Source of the DNA: SSC4 sp964642445
Lineage (GTDB): Bacteria; Chloroflexota; Anaerolineae; SSC4; Amarolineaceae
Direction of reading: 5' to 3'
Length of the DNA stretch: 64,000 nt
Assembly (NCBI GenBank): GCA_964642445.1
Contig: CAZXQZ010000001.1
Coordinates: 5,001-69,000, forward strand
Made by a program: the position numbers and the translations under genes. Shown piece by piece: positions 14,846 to 24,021 of this stretch. Within the stretch, counting starts at the first letter, position 1; each line of letters starts with the position of its first letter. The notes below the pieces were generated by a model. That model saw nothing but the letters and a program-made list of their open reading frames with translations, was not told the origin of the DNA and ran no database searches.

Positions 14846-16057
14846 ATGCAGACGATCTTTCCAACCGCCACCGGCTTCCAGGGACTATTCCTGGTTGGTT
14901 ACCGCAAACACCTGGGACAGATCCAACGTACCGGCACGGCCGTGCTGAAGCGCACCTACACCGTGGTGCCATCGGCCAGCGACCCGGCCGACGGTCACCT
15001 GGTGCCCACGACCGCGCTGCCGGTGTTCATCCAGGACCAGCCTGGTAACCTGGTGGCCAACGGTGACTTTGCCCAGGGTGCCAGCGGCTGGCAGGCCGGC
15101 GGCGGGGTGACCATCGCCCAGGCCGCCGATCCCGACGATGCCGGCAACCCGGTGCTGCAAGTGCGTGGCGCGGCTTCGGGCACAGTGCAGCAGACCGTGA
15201 CGTTCCCGCTGCCGATCGCCGGGCGCCGCTTCGGGTTCAGCCTGCGGGCGCGTGCCGATGCCGCAACCACGGCCACCAACGTGACGCTGCTCGTCGGCGG
15301 CACGGCCATCTGCCTGCTGAACTTGAACCTGACGACTGCCTGGCAGACTTTCAGTGCCACGGGATCCTGGCCCGCCGCAACCCCCGGCAGCCAGCTGGCG
15401 GTGGTGCTGCGCATGGCGACCGACGCCAACCGTACCGTCTTGTACGACGACGTGGCGGTGCACGGTCTGCACTACGAGCACGACCTGGCCGCCTTCAAGC
15501 CGGAGGGAGATGCGGCGGTGATTGGGTTCTCTGGCAGCGCCGGCCAGGCCCGTTTGCAGATCGCCGGCCAGGACTGGCTGCAGCGCGACCTGGCCGTCAG
15601 CCAGCGCCCCGACCTGTTTGGCTGGCAGCTGCGTGACGAGTCACCGCGCAAGCAGGAATGGGACCTGCCAGCGGGCAATCCCACCTACCCGCTGCCTGAA
15701 CCGCTGCCGGCCGGCTTCGACAACCGCTACTACAACGGCTACCCGCGCAGCGCCCGTCAGCCCACCACGCTGCCCTACCTGGCGGCGGCCGCACCGGTAC
15801 GCATCGAGCGCAACGGCACACGCTACAACTTTACCTTGGGTCGCGAAACGGTGCGTGCGCGTTACGACTACTACCCGGGGCGCGGCCCCGATGACGACTG
15901 TGCCTGGCGCAGGCAAACGGTGCCGATGCTGGCGGACACCCTGGTCGTCGAGCCGGCGGCCAACCGCTGCTACGTCATCTGGCGCGGTGCCTGGCCGCTG
16001 GACGAGCGGCCGGAAGGGCTGGAGGCCTACCGCCGCCTGGTGGTGACGGCGGACTAG
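14846..16057 (+). CDS. DUF2169-like tip-associated protein with a jelly-roll (carbohydrate-binding-like) insertion
   Basis: This 403-residue protein stands directly before a PAAR-like gene, as DUF2169 proteins do in type VI loci. Its C-terminal third has DUF2169-like traits: FDNRYYNGYPRSAR, LADTLVVEPAANRCYVIWRG and WPLDERPEGLEAYRRLVV. Residues about 70-210 look like an independent jelly roll of the carbohydrate-binding type: NLVANGDFAQGASGWQ, VLQVRGAASGTVQQTVTF, FGFSLRARADAATTA, LYDDVAVHGL. The ATG at 14846 is preceded by AGAAGAGG. Family assignment is moderate and the insert is an inference from pattern; sugar binding is not shown. Confidence 0.62.
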   Translation: MQTIFPTATGFQGLFLVGYRKHLGQIQRTGTAVLKRTYTVVPSASDPADGHLVPTTALPVFIQDQPGNLVANGDFAQGASGWQAGGGVTIAQAADPDDAGNPVLQVRGAASGTVQQTVTFPLPIAGRRFGFSLRARADAATTATNVTLLVGGTAICLLNLNLTTAWQTFSATGSWPAATPGSQLAVVLRMATDANRTVLYDDVAVHGLHYEHDLAAFKPEGDAAVIGFSGSAGQARLQIAGQDWLQRDLAVSQRPDLFGWQLRDESPRKQEWDLPAGNPTYPLPEPLPAGFDNRYYNGYPRSARQPTTLPYLAAAAPVRIERNGTRYNFTLGRETVRARYDYYPGRGPDDDCAWRRQTVPMLADTLVVEPAANRCYVIWRGAWPLDERPEGLEAYRRLVVTAD

Positions 16058-16069
16058 AGGAGCCATACC

Positions 16070-16486
16070 ATGGGCAAACCGATCGCACCTACGCAGGGCA
16101 TCGCCTTCGCCTTCCCGGACGTCTGCCAGACGCCGACGCCGGGTGGACCGGTGCCGATTCCCTATCCGAACATCGCCCAGCTCGACCAGGCTACCGGGGT
16201 CAGCGATGCCAGCAACAAGGAGCTGCTGGTCGGGCCGGCCAGCCTGCACGTACTGCTGCTGGATTCGGAAGTGGCGGTCAGCACCGGTGACGAGGCCGGT
16301 TCGGTGGGCGGCGTGCAGAGCGGCACCATCAAGGGCAAGTGCCAGGTGGTGCAGGCCAGCGGGTCGGTGGTCTATGGACCGGACAAAAAGGGCATTGCGC
16401 GTTTCATGGACAGCACGAAACAGAACAACGACAACGCCAACGGCTTCGTCCTGGGGGCGCTGCCCACGATTTTGGTAGGTGATTGA
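16070..16486 (+). CDS. PAAR-like tip protein (DUF4150 type)
   Basis: The 138-residue protein has the features of PAAR-like DUF4150 proteins: AFPDVCQTPTPGGPVPIPYP, NKELLVGPASLHVL, GDEAGSVGGVQSGTIKGKC, SGSVVYGPDKKGIARFMDST. Such proteins cap the spike as a sharp tip and can carry effectors. The DUF2169-like gene ends 12 bp before it and gp25 starts right after, so tip assembly is kept together. Confidence 0.85.
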   Translation: MGKPIAPTQGIAFAFPDVCQTPTPGGPVPIPYPNIAQLDQATGVSDASNKELLVGPASLHVLLLDSEVAVSTGDEAGSVGGVQSGTIKGKCQVVQASGSVVYGPDKKGIARFMDSTKQNNDNANGFVLGALPTILVGD

Positions 16487-16487
16487 G

Positions 16488-16877
16488 ATGATCGACTTTT
16501 TGGGCAAGGGCTGGAAATTCCCCGTTCGGGTCAACGGGCGCGGTGGGCTGTCGTACGTCACCGGCGAACAGAGCGTGGCCGAGGCGATCTGGATCATTCT
16601 CAGCACGCCGCCCAACAGCCGGGTAATGGCACCAGAGTTTGGGTGCGGCATTCACGACTACGTCTTTGCGCCCAACAACGTCAATACGATTGCCACCATC
16701 AACCAGGAGGTGCAGAAAGCCCTCCTGCGCTGGGAGCCGCGTATCGACGTGCTCGACGTGCGCACGGAAAACCCGCCCGAAACGCCCAATACGCTGCTGA
16801 TTCACGTCGATTACCGGATCCGGGCGAACAACGCATTTCATAACCTGGTCTATCCGTTTTTCATCAACGAACGGTAG
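16488..16877 (+). CDS. gp25-like baseplate wedge protein
   Basis: The 129 residues match the GPW/gp25 family: LGKGWKFPVRVNGRGGLSYV, SVAEAIWIILSTPPNSRVM, PEFGCGIHDYVFAPNN, ALLRWEPRIDVLDVRT, LIHVDYRIRANNAFHNLVYP. The strongly conserved EFG(C/S)GI segment, which initiates sheath assembly in T4 and type VI systems, is present. The ATG at 16488 begins one base after the stop of the PAAR-like gene; an upstream GTG would overlap it and is less likely. Confidence 0.94.
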   Translation: MIDFLGKGWKFPVRVNGRGGLSYVTGEQSVAEAIWIILSTPPNSRVMAPEFGCGIHDYVFAPNNVNTIATINQEVQKALLRWEPRIDVLDVRTENPPETPNTLLIHVDYRIRANNAFHNLVYPFFINER

Positions 16878-16892
16878 ATGTGGAGACACACC

Positions 16893-19289
16893 ATGGCACT
16901 ACCCAAACCTGTGCTCGACGACCGCACCTTCGATCAGCTCGTAGAAGAGGCCCGTGCGCGCATCCCCCGCTTCACGCCGGAATGGACCAACTTCAACGAG
17001 TCCGACCCTGGGGTCACCCTGCTGCAGCTGCACGCCTGGCTGACGGAAACGATCCTCTACCGCCTCAACCAGCTGCCCGACTTGAACTACATCAAGTTCC
17101 TGGAGCTGCTCAACGTCCAGCCGCAGCCGGCCAGGGCCGCACGCGCCCAGCTCACGTTCAAGCTCAAAAAACTAAACGATCCCTCGATCGATCCGCTGGT
17201 CGTGCTGATCCCCAAAAACACCCAGGTCAAGGTCGATGATCCCGAGCTGACGCAGGAGCTGATCTTCGAGACCGACCGTACGCTCACCGCGCTCAACGCC
17301 GTGCTGCCCGTGGTGATCGTGCCCGGCGAAGGCAGCCTGCCGCGCGACGTGGTCACCGAATTCGACGCAGCCAGGGTCGAAGTGAAGGTGCCGCTGCCGT
17401 TCTATCCATTTGGGAAAACTCCTGCCGTGGGCAACACCTGCCTGCTCGGTCTGCTGCTGCGCCCCTACCGCCAGAAAAACAAGGACTACAGCCTCGACCG
17501 CTTCCCGGCTGGCGAGCTCGACCTGACCGCCTTCGTGCCCCAGGTTTTTGAGATCGATGCCGCGGGACAGACCATCAGCGGCCCGAAAGCCCTGGAATGC
17601 CTCTTCCCCTGGCAGGCCACCGCCGCCAGCCAGGATATCGTCTGGGAATGTTACCGCGGCACCCAGCACGCCACCCAGTTCGAGCAAAACGGCGCCTGGC
17701 AGGCCCTGGGCACGCTGGACGAAACCGCCAGCCTGGCGCGCAGTGGGCACATCTACCTGGACGTGCCGGGTGGCCTGCCGGTTGTGACCTTCGCCCAGCT
17801 CAGCCGCGACTTCTGGAGCCAGCTTGGCCTCTTCAAACCACCCACCACGGTGCCGGAGCTCGCCGCTGACATCATTAGCACGGGTGACTTCACCCTGGAC
17901 CCGGCACAGCTCGAGAAGTCGGTCTGGGAAGACCTCGGCCTGAGCGGCCAGCCGCTCGCCGACCTGTGCGCCCTGCTGGCCGATCCCAGCGCCGATCCGC
18001 AGGACATCGCCGACCTGCTGCTAGCCAACGCGGGCAGCATCGACTTTACGAAGGTCGACGCCACGGTCTGGACCGACGTTGGTTACAGTGAGCCGCCCGT
18101 GACCCTGGGCCTGACCTGGTTCCGGGCACGGCTGTTGAAGCTGCCCGAAGATGCACCTGAGGTGAGCGAATTCCGGCTCAACACCGTGGCCGCGACCGCC
18201 GCCGTGACGCGTATCGAGGAGATCCTGGGCGGCAGCAACGGCCGGCCGAATCAGGTATTCGCTTTGAGCCGCCAGCCAGTCCTGATCGACCCATCGACGC
18301 AGCAGCCTGACCTGGCCATCGTCGTCACCGAAGCCGCGCAGGCCACCGAGACCTGGCGGGCGGTCGGCGATTTTTACGGTGTCGGCCCCGGTGATGCCGT
18401 CTACCTTATCGACAGCCAGGCTGGCACGGTGACCTTCGGCGATGGCGTGCACGGGCGCATCCCCGGTGCCGGTGCCGAAATCCGTGCCACGCGCTACCGG
18501 GCGGGCGGCGGTCGCCTGGGCAACGTCGGCGCCGGTACGATCAGCGCCCTCAAAAGTGCCCTGCCCAACGTCGACAGCGTCAGCAACCTGCGCGCTGCGG
18601 CCGGCGGGGCCGATGCCGAGCCGCTCAGCGAGGTCATGCTGCGCGCCCCGCACGACCTGCGCACCGGCGACCGTGCGGTGACGGCCGACGATTTCGCCGA
18701 ACTGGCGCGTCGTACACCCGACGTGCGCATCCAACGGGCATACGCCCTGCCGCTGACACGCGTGGACACCAGCCAACAGCCGCCCAAGCTGGAAAGCAAC
18801 GTCGCCGGCGCGGTCACCGTGGTCATTCTGCCCGAGAACAAAGAGGACACGCCGCAGCCCAGCGAGGACCAGCTGCGCCTGGTGTGTGCGCACCTCAACC
18901 GTAAGCGCCTGATCACGACCGAGCTGTACGTCATCGGGCCGTCATACCGGGCCATCGACAAGCTGCATCTGGAGATCACCGTCGATCGCCAGTACGACTT
19001 GAAGGCGGTGCACGAGGCGGTGACGGCGCGTCTGCTGGGATATTTCCACCCGCTGCGCGGCGGCGAGGATGGGCGCGGCTGGCCGTTCGGTCAGGACATT
19101 CATTTCAGCACGATCTATCGCCAGGTGCTGGGCATCGCTGGTGTGCGGCAGGTGCTGTGTCTGTCGATCACACCCGTGGGTATCCCGACGGAGTGCCCGA
19201 ATGACGTACTGGACGTGCCGGACGGCATGCTGGTCTCGCTGCCGCGCACCGCCATCGATTTGAAGGTGACCTATGACCCCAACGGTTAG
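16893..19289 (+). CDS. Baseplate J/gp6-like wedge protein
   Basis: The 798-residue protein starts MALPKPVLDDRTFDQLVEEA with the typical NESDPGVTLLQLHAWLTETI segment. Near the C-terminus it has GTVTFGDGVHGRIPGAGAEI, YRAGGGRLGNVGAGTI, LSEVMLRAPHDLRTGDRAVT and DDFAELARR, the conserved gpJ core. The length agrees with the large 'putative baseplate assembly protein' of eCIS (Pvc11-like). It forms the ring that triggers sheath contraction. GTGGAGA precedes the ATG; its end overlaps the next gene by 17 bp. Confidence 0.92.
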   Translation: MALPKPVLDDRTFDQLVEEARARIPRFTPEWTNFNESDPGVTLLQLHAWLTETILYRLNQLPDLNYIKFLELLNVQPQPARAARAQLTFKLKKLNDPSIDPLVVLIPKNTQVKVDDPELTQELIFETDRTLTALNAVLPVVIVPGEGSLPRDVVTEFDAARVEVKVPLPFYPFGKTPAVGNTCLLGLLLRPYRQKNKDYSLDRFPAGELDLTAFVPQVFEIDAAGQTISGPKALECLFPWQATAASQDIVWECYRGTQHATQFEQNGAWQALGTLDETASLARSGHIYLDVPGGLPVVTFAQLSRDFWSQLGLFKPPTTVPELAADIISTGDFTLDPAQLEKSVWEDLGLSGQPLADLCALLADPSADPQDIADLLLANAGSIDFTKVDATVWTDVGYSEPPVTLGLTWFRARLLKLPEDAPEVSEFRLNTVAATAAVTRIEEILGGSNGRPNQVFALSRQPVLIDPSTQQPDLAIVVTEAAQATETWRAVGDFYGVGPGDAVYLIDSQAGTVTFGDGVHGRIPGAGAEIRATRYRAGGGRLGNVGAGTISALKSALPNVDSVSNLRAAAGGADAEPLSEVMLRAPHDLRTGDRAVTADDFAELARRTPDVRIQRAYALPLTRVDTSQQPPKLESNVAGAVTVVILPENKEDTPQPSEDQLRLVCAHLNRKRLITTELYVIGPSYRAIDKLHLEITVDRQYDLKAVHEAVTARLLGYFHPLRGGEDGRGWPFGQDIHFSTIYRQVLGIAGVRQVLCLSITPVGIPTECPNDVLDVPDGMLVSLPRTAIDLKVTYDPNG

Positions 19290-21285
19290 GCCGGTCGCCG
19301 GCGCGTTCATCCGTTATGCCGGGCCTGTCCAATGGCAAGCCGCCGCGCTGAGCCAGCAGGTCTTTTTCGACGCGGCGGCCGGCGCTTTGCGATTGGGTGA
19401 TGCCAACGCCACCGCCATCCAGCCCAGCGAACCGGGCGGCACCTTCGGCGGGCTGACCCGGCCCACCGGTCTGGCCGTCGGACCGGACGGGCGTCTCTTC
19501 CTGGCCGACCCCACGGCGCACGTCATCCTGACCTACACTGTGGCCCAAGCCGCTTTCACACCGCTGTGGCCCGCGCGCGACGAGGATCCGCCGGACGGTT
19601 ACACCCTGCGTGGCCCGCGCGGCGTCGCCATCAGCCGCGACGGTGACCTGGTCGTAGCCGACACCGGCCATGCGCGCGTCATCGTCTACACCTGGCCCGG
19701 CCTGGCGGTGCGCCACATCATCGAGCTGCCGAACGGCGAGCCGTGGGACCTGGCGTACGATGCGCACGGCCGGCTGTATGTGGCCAACGCGGCGGGCGGA
19801 CGGGTGTGGCGTTTCGATCGGCTGTGGCGGCCCGATGTGGCCTACGCCGGCGGTCAGGGTGTGCTGGCCGGCCCGCGCCACCTCGCGGTGGACAGTGCCG
19901 ACCGGGTGCTGGTCCTCGACACCGTGCTGCGCGCCATCGTCGAGCTGGACGAGGACGGTGAACCGGCTGCCGTAGAGAGTCAGCGTACCGTGTTGGAGGC
20001 CAACGGCGCACCGCTGCCGGCACTGGACCCACCGCGGCATGCCCGTACCTTCCCACCGCCGCTGCGCGTGGACGGGCCGGATCTCTGGCTGCCGCAAGAT
20101 GCGCGCCCCAACTGTCCAGCGCTGCCCCTTACCGGGTTAACGGTGGACCGCCGCGGGCGGCTGGCCGGCACCGGCCTCCTGCTGCTGGCCCGGCCGGCCA
20201 CAGTACGCTACCCACGCACCGGTCGTTACATCACGGTGGCCCTGGACAGTGAAATCGTCAACTGCGCCTGGCACCGCCTGGTGCTCGATGCCAGCGTCCC
20301 CACCGGCACCAGCCTGACGGTGCGCACCTTCACAGCCTCCAGCGCCCTGGAGCCGGCGCGCATTCTTGAGCTTTCCGACAGCCGCTGGTCGCGCCCACTG
20401 CGCATCACCGAACACGACTGGCCCGAAGTGCTGATCCAGAGTCCGCCGGGTCGCTGTCTGTGGGTGCGCCTCGATCTGACCAGCACCGGCGACGCCACGC
20501 CCCTGGTGCGCGCCATGACGCTGTACGCGCCGCGGCAGTCGTCCCTGGCCTATCTGCCACCGGTCTTTCGCGAAGACGCGGTCAGTGCCGATTTCCTCGA
20601 TCGGTTTTTGAGTTACACCGACACGATCTACGACGAGATCGAGAGCCAGATCGAACGGTTCACTGGCTATCTCGATCCCGACGGCGTGCCGGCCGGTGAG
20701 TTCCTGGCCTGGCTGGGGAGCTGGCTCGACATCCGTTTTTTGGCCGAGTGGCCGGACGCAACGCGGCGCGAATTCGTGCGCCGGGCGATCGTGTTGCACA
20801 AAAAGCGCGGCACGGTCGCCGGTTTACAGGCCGTTTTGCGTCTGCACGCGAATCTAACGTTCCCGCACCCGGTGATCGTCGAGCATTTTCGCTTGCGCAA
20901 CTACGTGCAGAACCGGGAACCCGGCACGTCCGACCTGGTCGACGGCCAGCCGTACCTGGCCGGGCTGCCGCTGCTGCCGGGGTCGTCAACCATGGCGCAT
21001 CATTTTACGGTCGTCGTGCCGGCACCGGTCGTGCCGGATAACGCCGCGCAGGTAACGTTTAGCCGTCTGATCACAGAATTGAAACCGGCGCACACCGACT
21101 TCGTGCTGCGGATCGTGCAGCCCGGCGTGCGCATCGGCTGCCAGTCGACGGTCGGTATCGATGCACTGATCGGGCCGTACCCATCGGCCGCGGTGGGTGA
21201 GATGCGGCTGGCTGGCAGCAGTGCGCTGGCCGCGCCGCCGCCCACCGGACTGCGTGTTGGGCACCGGCATTTGAGCCTGGGATAG
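19273..21285 (+). CDS. Phage tail protein I (gp7-like) fused to an N-terminal NHL-type propeller
   Basis: Residues about 60-230 contain NHL-like blades: LTRPTGLAVGPDGRLFLADP, GPRGVAISRDGDLVVADTG, EPWDLAYDAHGRLYVANAAG, GPRHLAVDSADRVLVLDT. Residues about 430-560 are the tail protein I core: LAYLPPVFREDAVSADFLDR, IYDEIESQIERFTGYLDPDG, FLAWLGSWLDIRF, REFVRRAIVLHKKRGTVAGL. The 670-residue length reflects the fusion. Tail protein I links baseplate wedges to fibres, so the propeller probably faces outward near the fibres (inference). It is translationally coupled to the gpJ gene, with AAGGTGA as ribosome-binding site. Confidence 0.88.
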   Translation: MTPTVRPVAGAFIRYAGPVQWQAAALSQQVFFDAAAGALRLGDANATAIQPSEPGGTFGGLTRPTGLAVGPDGRLFLADPTAHVILTYTVAQAAFTPLWPARDEDPPDGYTLRGPRGVAISRDGDLVVADTGHARVIVYTWPGLAVRHIIELPNGEPWDLAYDAHGRLYVANAAGGRVWRFDRLWRPDVAYAGGQGVLAGPRHLAVDSADRVLVLDTVLRAIVELDEDGEPAAVESQRTVLEANGAPLPALDPPRHARTFPPPLRVDGPDLWLPQDARPNCPALPLTGLTVDRRGRLAGTGLLLLARPATVRYPRTGRYITVALDSEIVNCAWHRLVLDASVPTGTSLTVRTFTASSALEPARILELSDSRWSRPLRITEHDWPEVLIQSPPGRCLWVRLDLTSTGDATPLVRAMTLYAPRQSSLAYLPPVFREDAVSADFLDRFLSYTDTIYDEIESQIERFTGYLDPDGVPAGEFLAWLGSWLDIRFLAEWPDATRREFVRRAIVLHKKRGTVAGLQAVLRLHANLTFPHPVIVEHFRLRNYVQNREPGTSDLVDGQPYLAGLPLLPGSSTMAHHFTVVVPAPVVPDNAAQVTFSRLITELKPAHTDFVLRIVQPGVRIGCQSTVGIDALIGPYPSAAVGEMRLAGSSALAAPPPTGLRVGHRHLSLG

Positions 21286-21298
21286 ACGGCTGTAACAA

Positions 21299-21353
21299 TG
21301 CGCACGCGAAGCCGCGAAGATCGCGAAGATAATTAGGGATTAATTGTGCGCAT
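21299..21353. repeat. Small inverted repeat and cgcgaag repeats
   Basis: Arms atgcgcac (21299-21306) and gtgcgcat (21346-21353) flank three spaced copies of a gcgaag motif and an AT-rich centre. It lies in the 96-bp gap before the fibre gene; it may be a remnant repeat or a weak hairpin. Confidence 0.5.
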
Positions 21354-21381
21354 CGCACACGAGCACATCAAGGAGTGACGT

Positions 21382-24009
21382 ATGAGTAATCAGAGCCCAA
21401 CCTGTATTCCCTGCGGCGTCCAGACCTTCCGCCGCAACACCTACTTCAACGGCAAACTGCTGACCGAACGCGATTTCAGCACCGAACAGGCCTACATGGT
21501 CGGCAAGGACCGGCTGCACAACAGCCTGCTGCACGGGTTGGGCACGGTGTGTGGCCTCAAGGTCGTGGCCCATCCCAACCCGGAATGCCGCGACGAGTAC
21601 GTCATCCTCCAGCCCGGTGTGGCACTCGACTGCTGCGGGCGCGAGATCATCGTGACGCAGGAGCAGCTGGTGACGCTGGCCGACGCCGTGCTGCCCGAAG
21701 GGGGTGAGGCGCAGGACCTTTTCGTCAGCCTGTGTTACGCCGAAACCCTGGAGGAGAAAATCCCGGTCATCCTGCCCGACTGCGACTGTGCTGACGGCAA
21801 CCAGGCCTACAACCGCATCCGCGAGGGCTTTCGCGTCAGCCTCTTCTACCAGCCGGCCGGCACGCGGCCCCCGGTGCGGCCCCCACTGCGTGCCCGTCTC
21901 GATTGGCAGCACACTCTGACCCTGGCCGGTCAGAGCCCACGCGCCGTCGCCGTAGACGAACAGACGCAGCAGCTCTACGTGGCCGCACAAGCCATTGCGC
22001 CCGGTGAAGGTGAAGCGGAAAACGAGCTGGCCGCCCGCCTCTACGTCTATCGCACCGATACACACGACCTGGTCACCGCCGTGGATGGCGGTATCGATCC
22101 CAGCGACGTGGTCACTGCCCTTTTGGGCGATCGCATCTACCTGGCCACGCACATGGCGGAGAATGGTAACCCCGCCGGTCCGGTGCTGGCCTTTTTCAAA
22201 GAAGACCAGATTCGGGCCCAGCCGGCACCGCTCAAGACGCTGGCCCTGCCTGGTGTGGCGCGCCTGGTTGTGGCGCCGCTGACCGGGGCACTCCTGGTCC
22301 TGATTCTGGACGATGGCGCCGGTCACGCACGCCTGGTGCGCTACGCCGACGATGCCATCACCGACTGGCTGAACGGCGTCGCGGCGGACCTGACACCCGG
22401 CAACAGCCTCGATTTTGATGCCGCCTTCGACGGAGGCGCCGGCGCGACGATGCTGGCCATCACGGCCGATGGCAAATTCCTGTTCATCGCCGACACCACC
22501 CAGGGTCGGGTGCGCGTCGTCGATATTGCGGCCTTTGCCGAGGTAGCACCGGCCCTGGATGCGCCCGGCCAACCACAGGCCATTGGCACCAGCCTGGACA
22601 GCAGGTTCCTGACCGTGCTGTGGTCCGGCACCGGCTCGAATTCGGGCCAGGCGTTCATCACACGCTATGAGCTGGATACCTCGCTCGGTTTCCTGCGGCT
22701 GCTGCCCGAAGGGCGCGGTGCGCAGTGGCCGGCGTTGGTGCAAGACCTGGCGATGGCACCCAACGAGCGCTGGGCCTATGTCCTGCAAACGTCGGCCGAG
22801 GGCCAGACCCAGGTGCAGGCCATCGATCTCTTCGAAGCCGGCAAACCGGGCAGCACCCCGGTCGATGCACGCGGCACGCACGAGGCGATCTCCGGCAGCG
22901 GTCGTTACCAGCGGCTGGCCCTCCTGGGTGGCCGACTCTACGTGGCCGCCGACGACGAAGCCACCGCCGTGCAGCCCGAACGCGGCCTGGTGGCCGTGTT
23001 GGGGGTGGAAGAGGCCGCATGTGACGATCTCTTCGTGCAGGCGCTGGACGGCTGCCCGGCCTGCGGTGAGACCGACGACCACTGCGTCGTCCTGGCCCAC
23101 GTTGCCAACTATGTCCCTGGAATGGCCGTACAAGATGCCGACCAGGCCGCTCCCGGCGAAGCCTTCATCGACAACCTGACCCACCGGCCCCTGGTGCCCA
23201 GCACCAACAACATCGTCGACGTCATCCGCTGCCTGCTGGACCAGGGTCTGGCCGAAGGTAAACCAGGGCCGCGCGGCCCCGCCGGCGAGCAGGGCCTGCA
23301 AGGCGAGCAAGGGGAGCAGGGTGAGAAGGGAGACAAAGGCGAGCAAGGGGATAGGGGGGACAAAGGCGACCAAGGGGACAAGGGTGATCAAGGGGATAAA
23401 GGAGATAAAGGAGATAAGGGCGATAAGGGTGACAAGGGTGATCCGGGAGATCCCGGCCCGATCGACGACCCGCTGCTCACCCACATCACCAACTTGAGTT
23501 GGATTCACGACGACGAGGGAGACCTGTTCCCCAATTTGGACCTGTTCTTCCAGTTCAGCCGCGAACTTGGTTTTGTGATTCTGTTCGACAACGAAGTGCT
23601 CATGAATACGGTCTACCGCCTGCGTGGTGAGACCACGCGCAGCGAGGTATTCCAGGTGTACCTGCGCCATCCGTCGGAGAGTGGTCTGTGCGAATGCCTG
23701 GTGCCCGGCGCGGTGTACGAACCGGTGGACATCACAGGGATCGACGGTGATGGCCGCATCATCGATGTGGTACCGCTCGATCCGGCCACCGACAGAGCCA
23801 AGGCCGTACGCCTGCGGCTCTTCCAGGTACCGCAGGTGCCAATGCCATTTGTGCTGCGGGTGGTGCTGCGGGCCGACTTTGTGCTCGATGCCAACGAAAA
23901 GGCAGTCGATGGTAATCACATCGGCGGATTGGTACCGCGGCGGCCGTCGGGTAACGGACGCCAGGGCGGATTGTTCGAGAGCTGGTTCCAAGTCGGCAAA
24001 CCGGGTTAA
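21382..24009 (+). CDS. Fibre-like eCIS protein with beta-propeller and collagen-like repeats
   Basis: The 875-residue protein has four parts. Residues 1-170 (FRRNTYFNGKLLTERDFSTE, LLHGLGTVCGLKVVAHP) are a domain shared with the next gene's N-terminus. Residues about 175-560 look like a seven-bladed propeller (SPRAVAVDEQTQQLYVAAQA, LAITADGKFLFIADTTQGRV). Residues 626-693 are 22 uninterrupted Gly-X-Y triplets. A unique C-terminal globular part of about 180 residues follows. The set suggests a trimeric fibre with a head for target recognition. The ATG at 21382 follows AAGGAG. Its place between tail protein I and the ATPase matches the fibre position in PVC. Confidence 0.8.
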   Translation: MSNQSPTCIPCGVQTFRRNTYFNGKLLTERDFSTEQAYMVGKDRLHNSLLHGLGTVCGLKVVAHPNPECRDEYVILQPGVALDCCGREIIVTQEQLVTLADAVLPEGGEAQDLFVSLCYAETLEEKIPVILPDCDCADGNQAYNRIREGFRVSLFYQPAGTRPPVRPPLRARLDWQHTLTLAGQSPRAVAVDEQTQQLYVAAQAIAPGEGEAENELAARLYVYRTDTHDLVTAVDGGIDPSDVVTALLGDRIYLATHMAENGNPAGPVLAFFKEDQIRAQPAPLKTLALPGVARLVVAPLTGALLVLILDDGAGHARLVRYADDAITDWLNGVAADLTPGNSLDFDAAFDGGAGATMLAITADGKFLFIADTTQGRVRVVDIAAFAEVAPALDAPGQPQAIGTSLDSRFLTVLWSGTGSNSGQAFITRYELDTSLGFLRLLPEGRGAQWPALVQDLAMAPNERWAYVLQTSAEGQTQVQAIDLFEAGKPGSTPVDARGTHEAISGSGRYQRLALLGGRLYVAADDEATAVQPERGLVAVLGVEEAACDDLFVQALDGCPACGETDDHCVVLAHVANYVPGMAVQDADQAAPGEAFIDNLTHRPLVPSTNNIVDVIRCLLDQGLAEGKPGPRGPAGEQGLQGEQGEQGEKGDKGEQGDRGDKGDQGDKGDQGDKGDKGDKGDKGDKGDPGDPGPIDDPLLTHITNLSWIHDDEGDLFPNLDLFFQFSRELGFVILFDNEVLMNTVYRLRGETTRSEVFQVYLRHPSESGLCECLVPGAVYEPVDITGIDGDGRIIDVVPLDPATDRAKAVRLRLFQVPQVPMPFVLRVVLRADFVLDANEKAVDGNHIGGLVPRRPSGNGRQGGLFESWFQVGKPG
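23257..23462 (+). repeat. Collagen-like Gly-X-Y coding repeat
   Basis: The DNA encodes 22 uninterrupted triplets plus a final Gly-Pro, mainly GDK, GEQ and GDQ, ended by proline-containing GDP GDP GP. The K-G-D and E-K charge pairing is typical of bacterial collagens that fold without hydroxyproline. Third-base variation between copies is visible, so it is not a recent slippage array. Confidence 0.93.
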
Positions 24010-24021
24010 AGGAGCATGACC

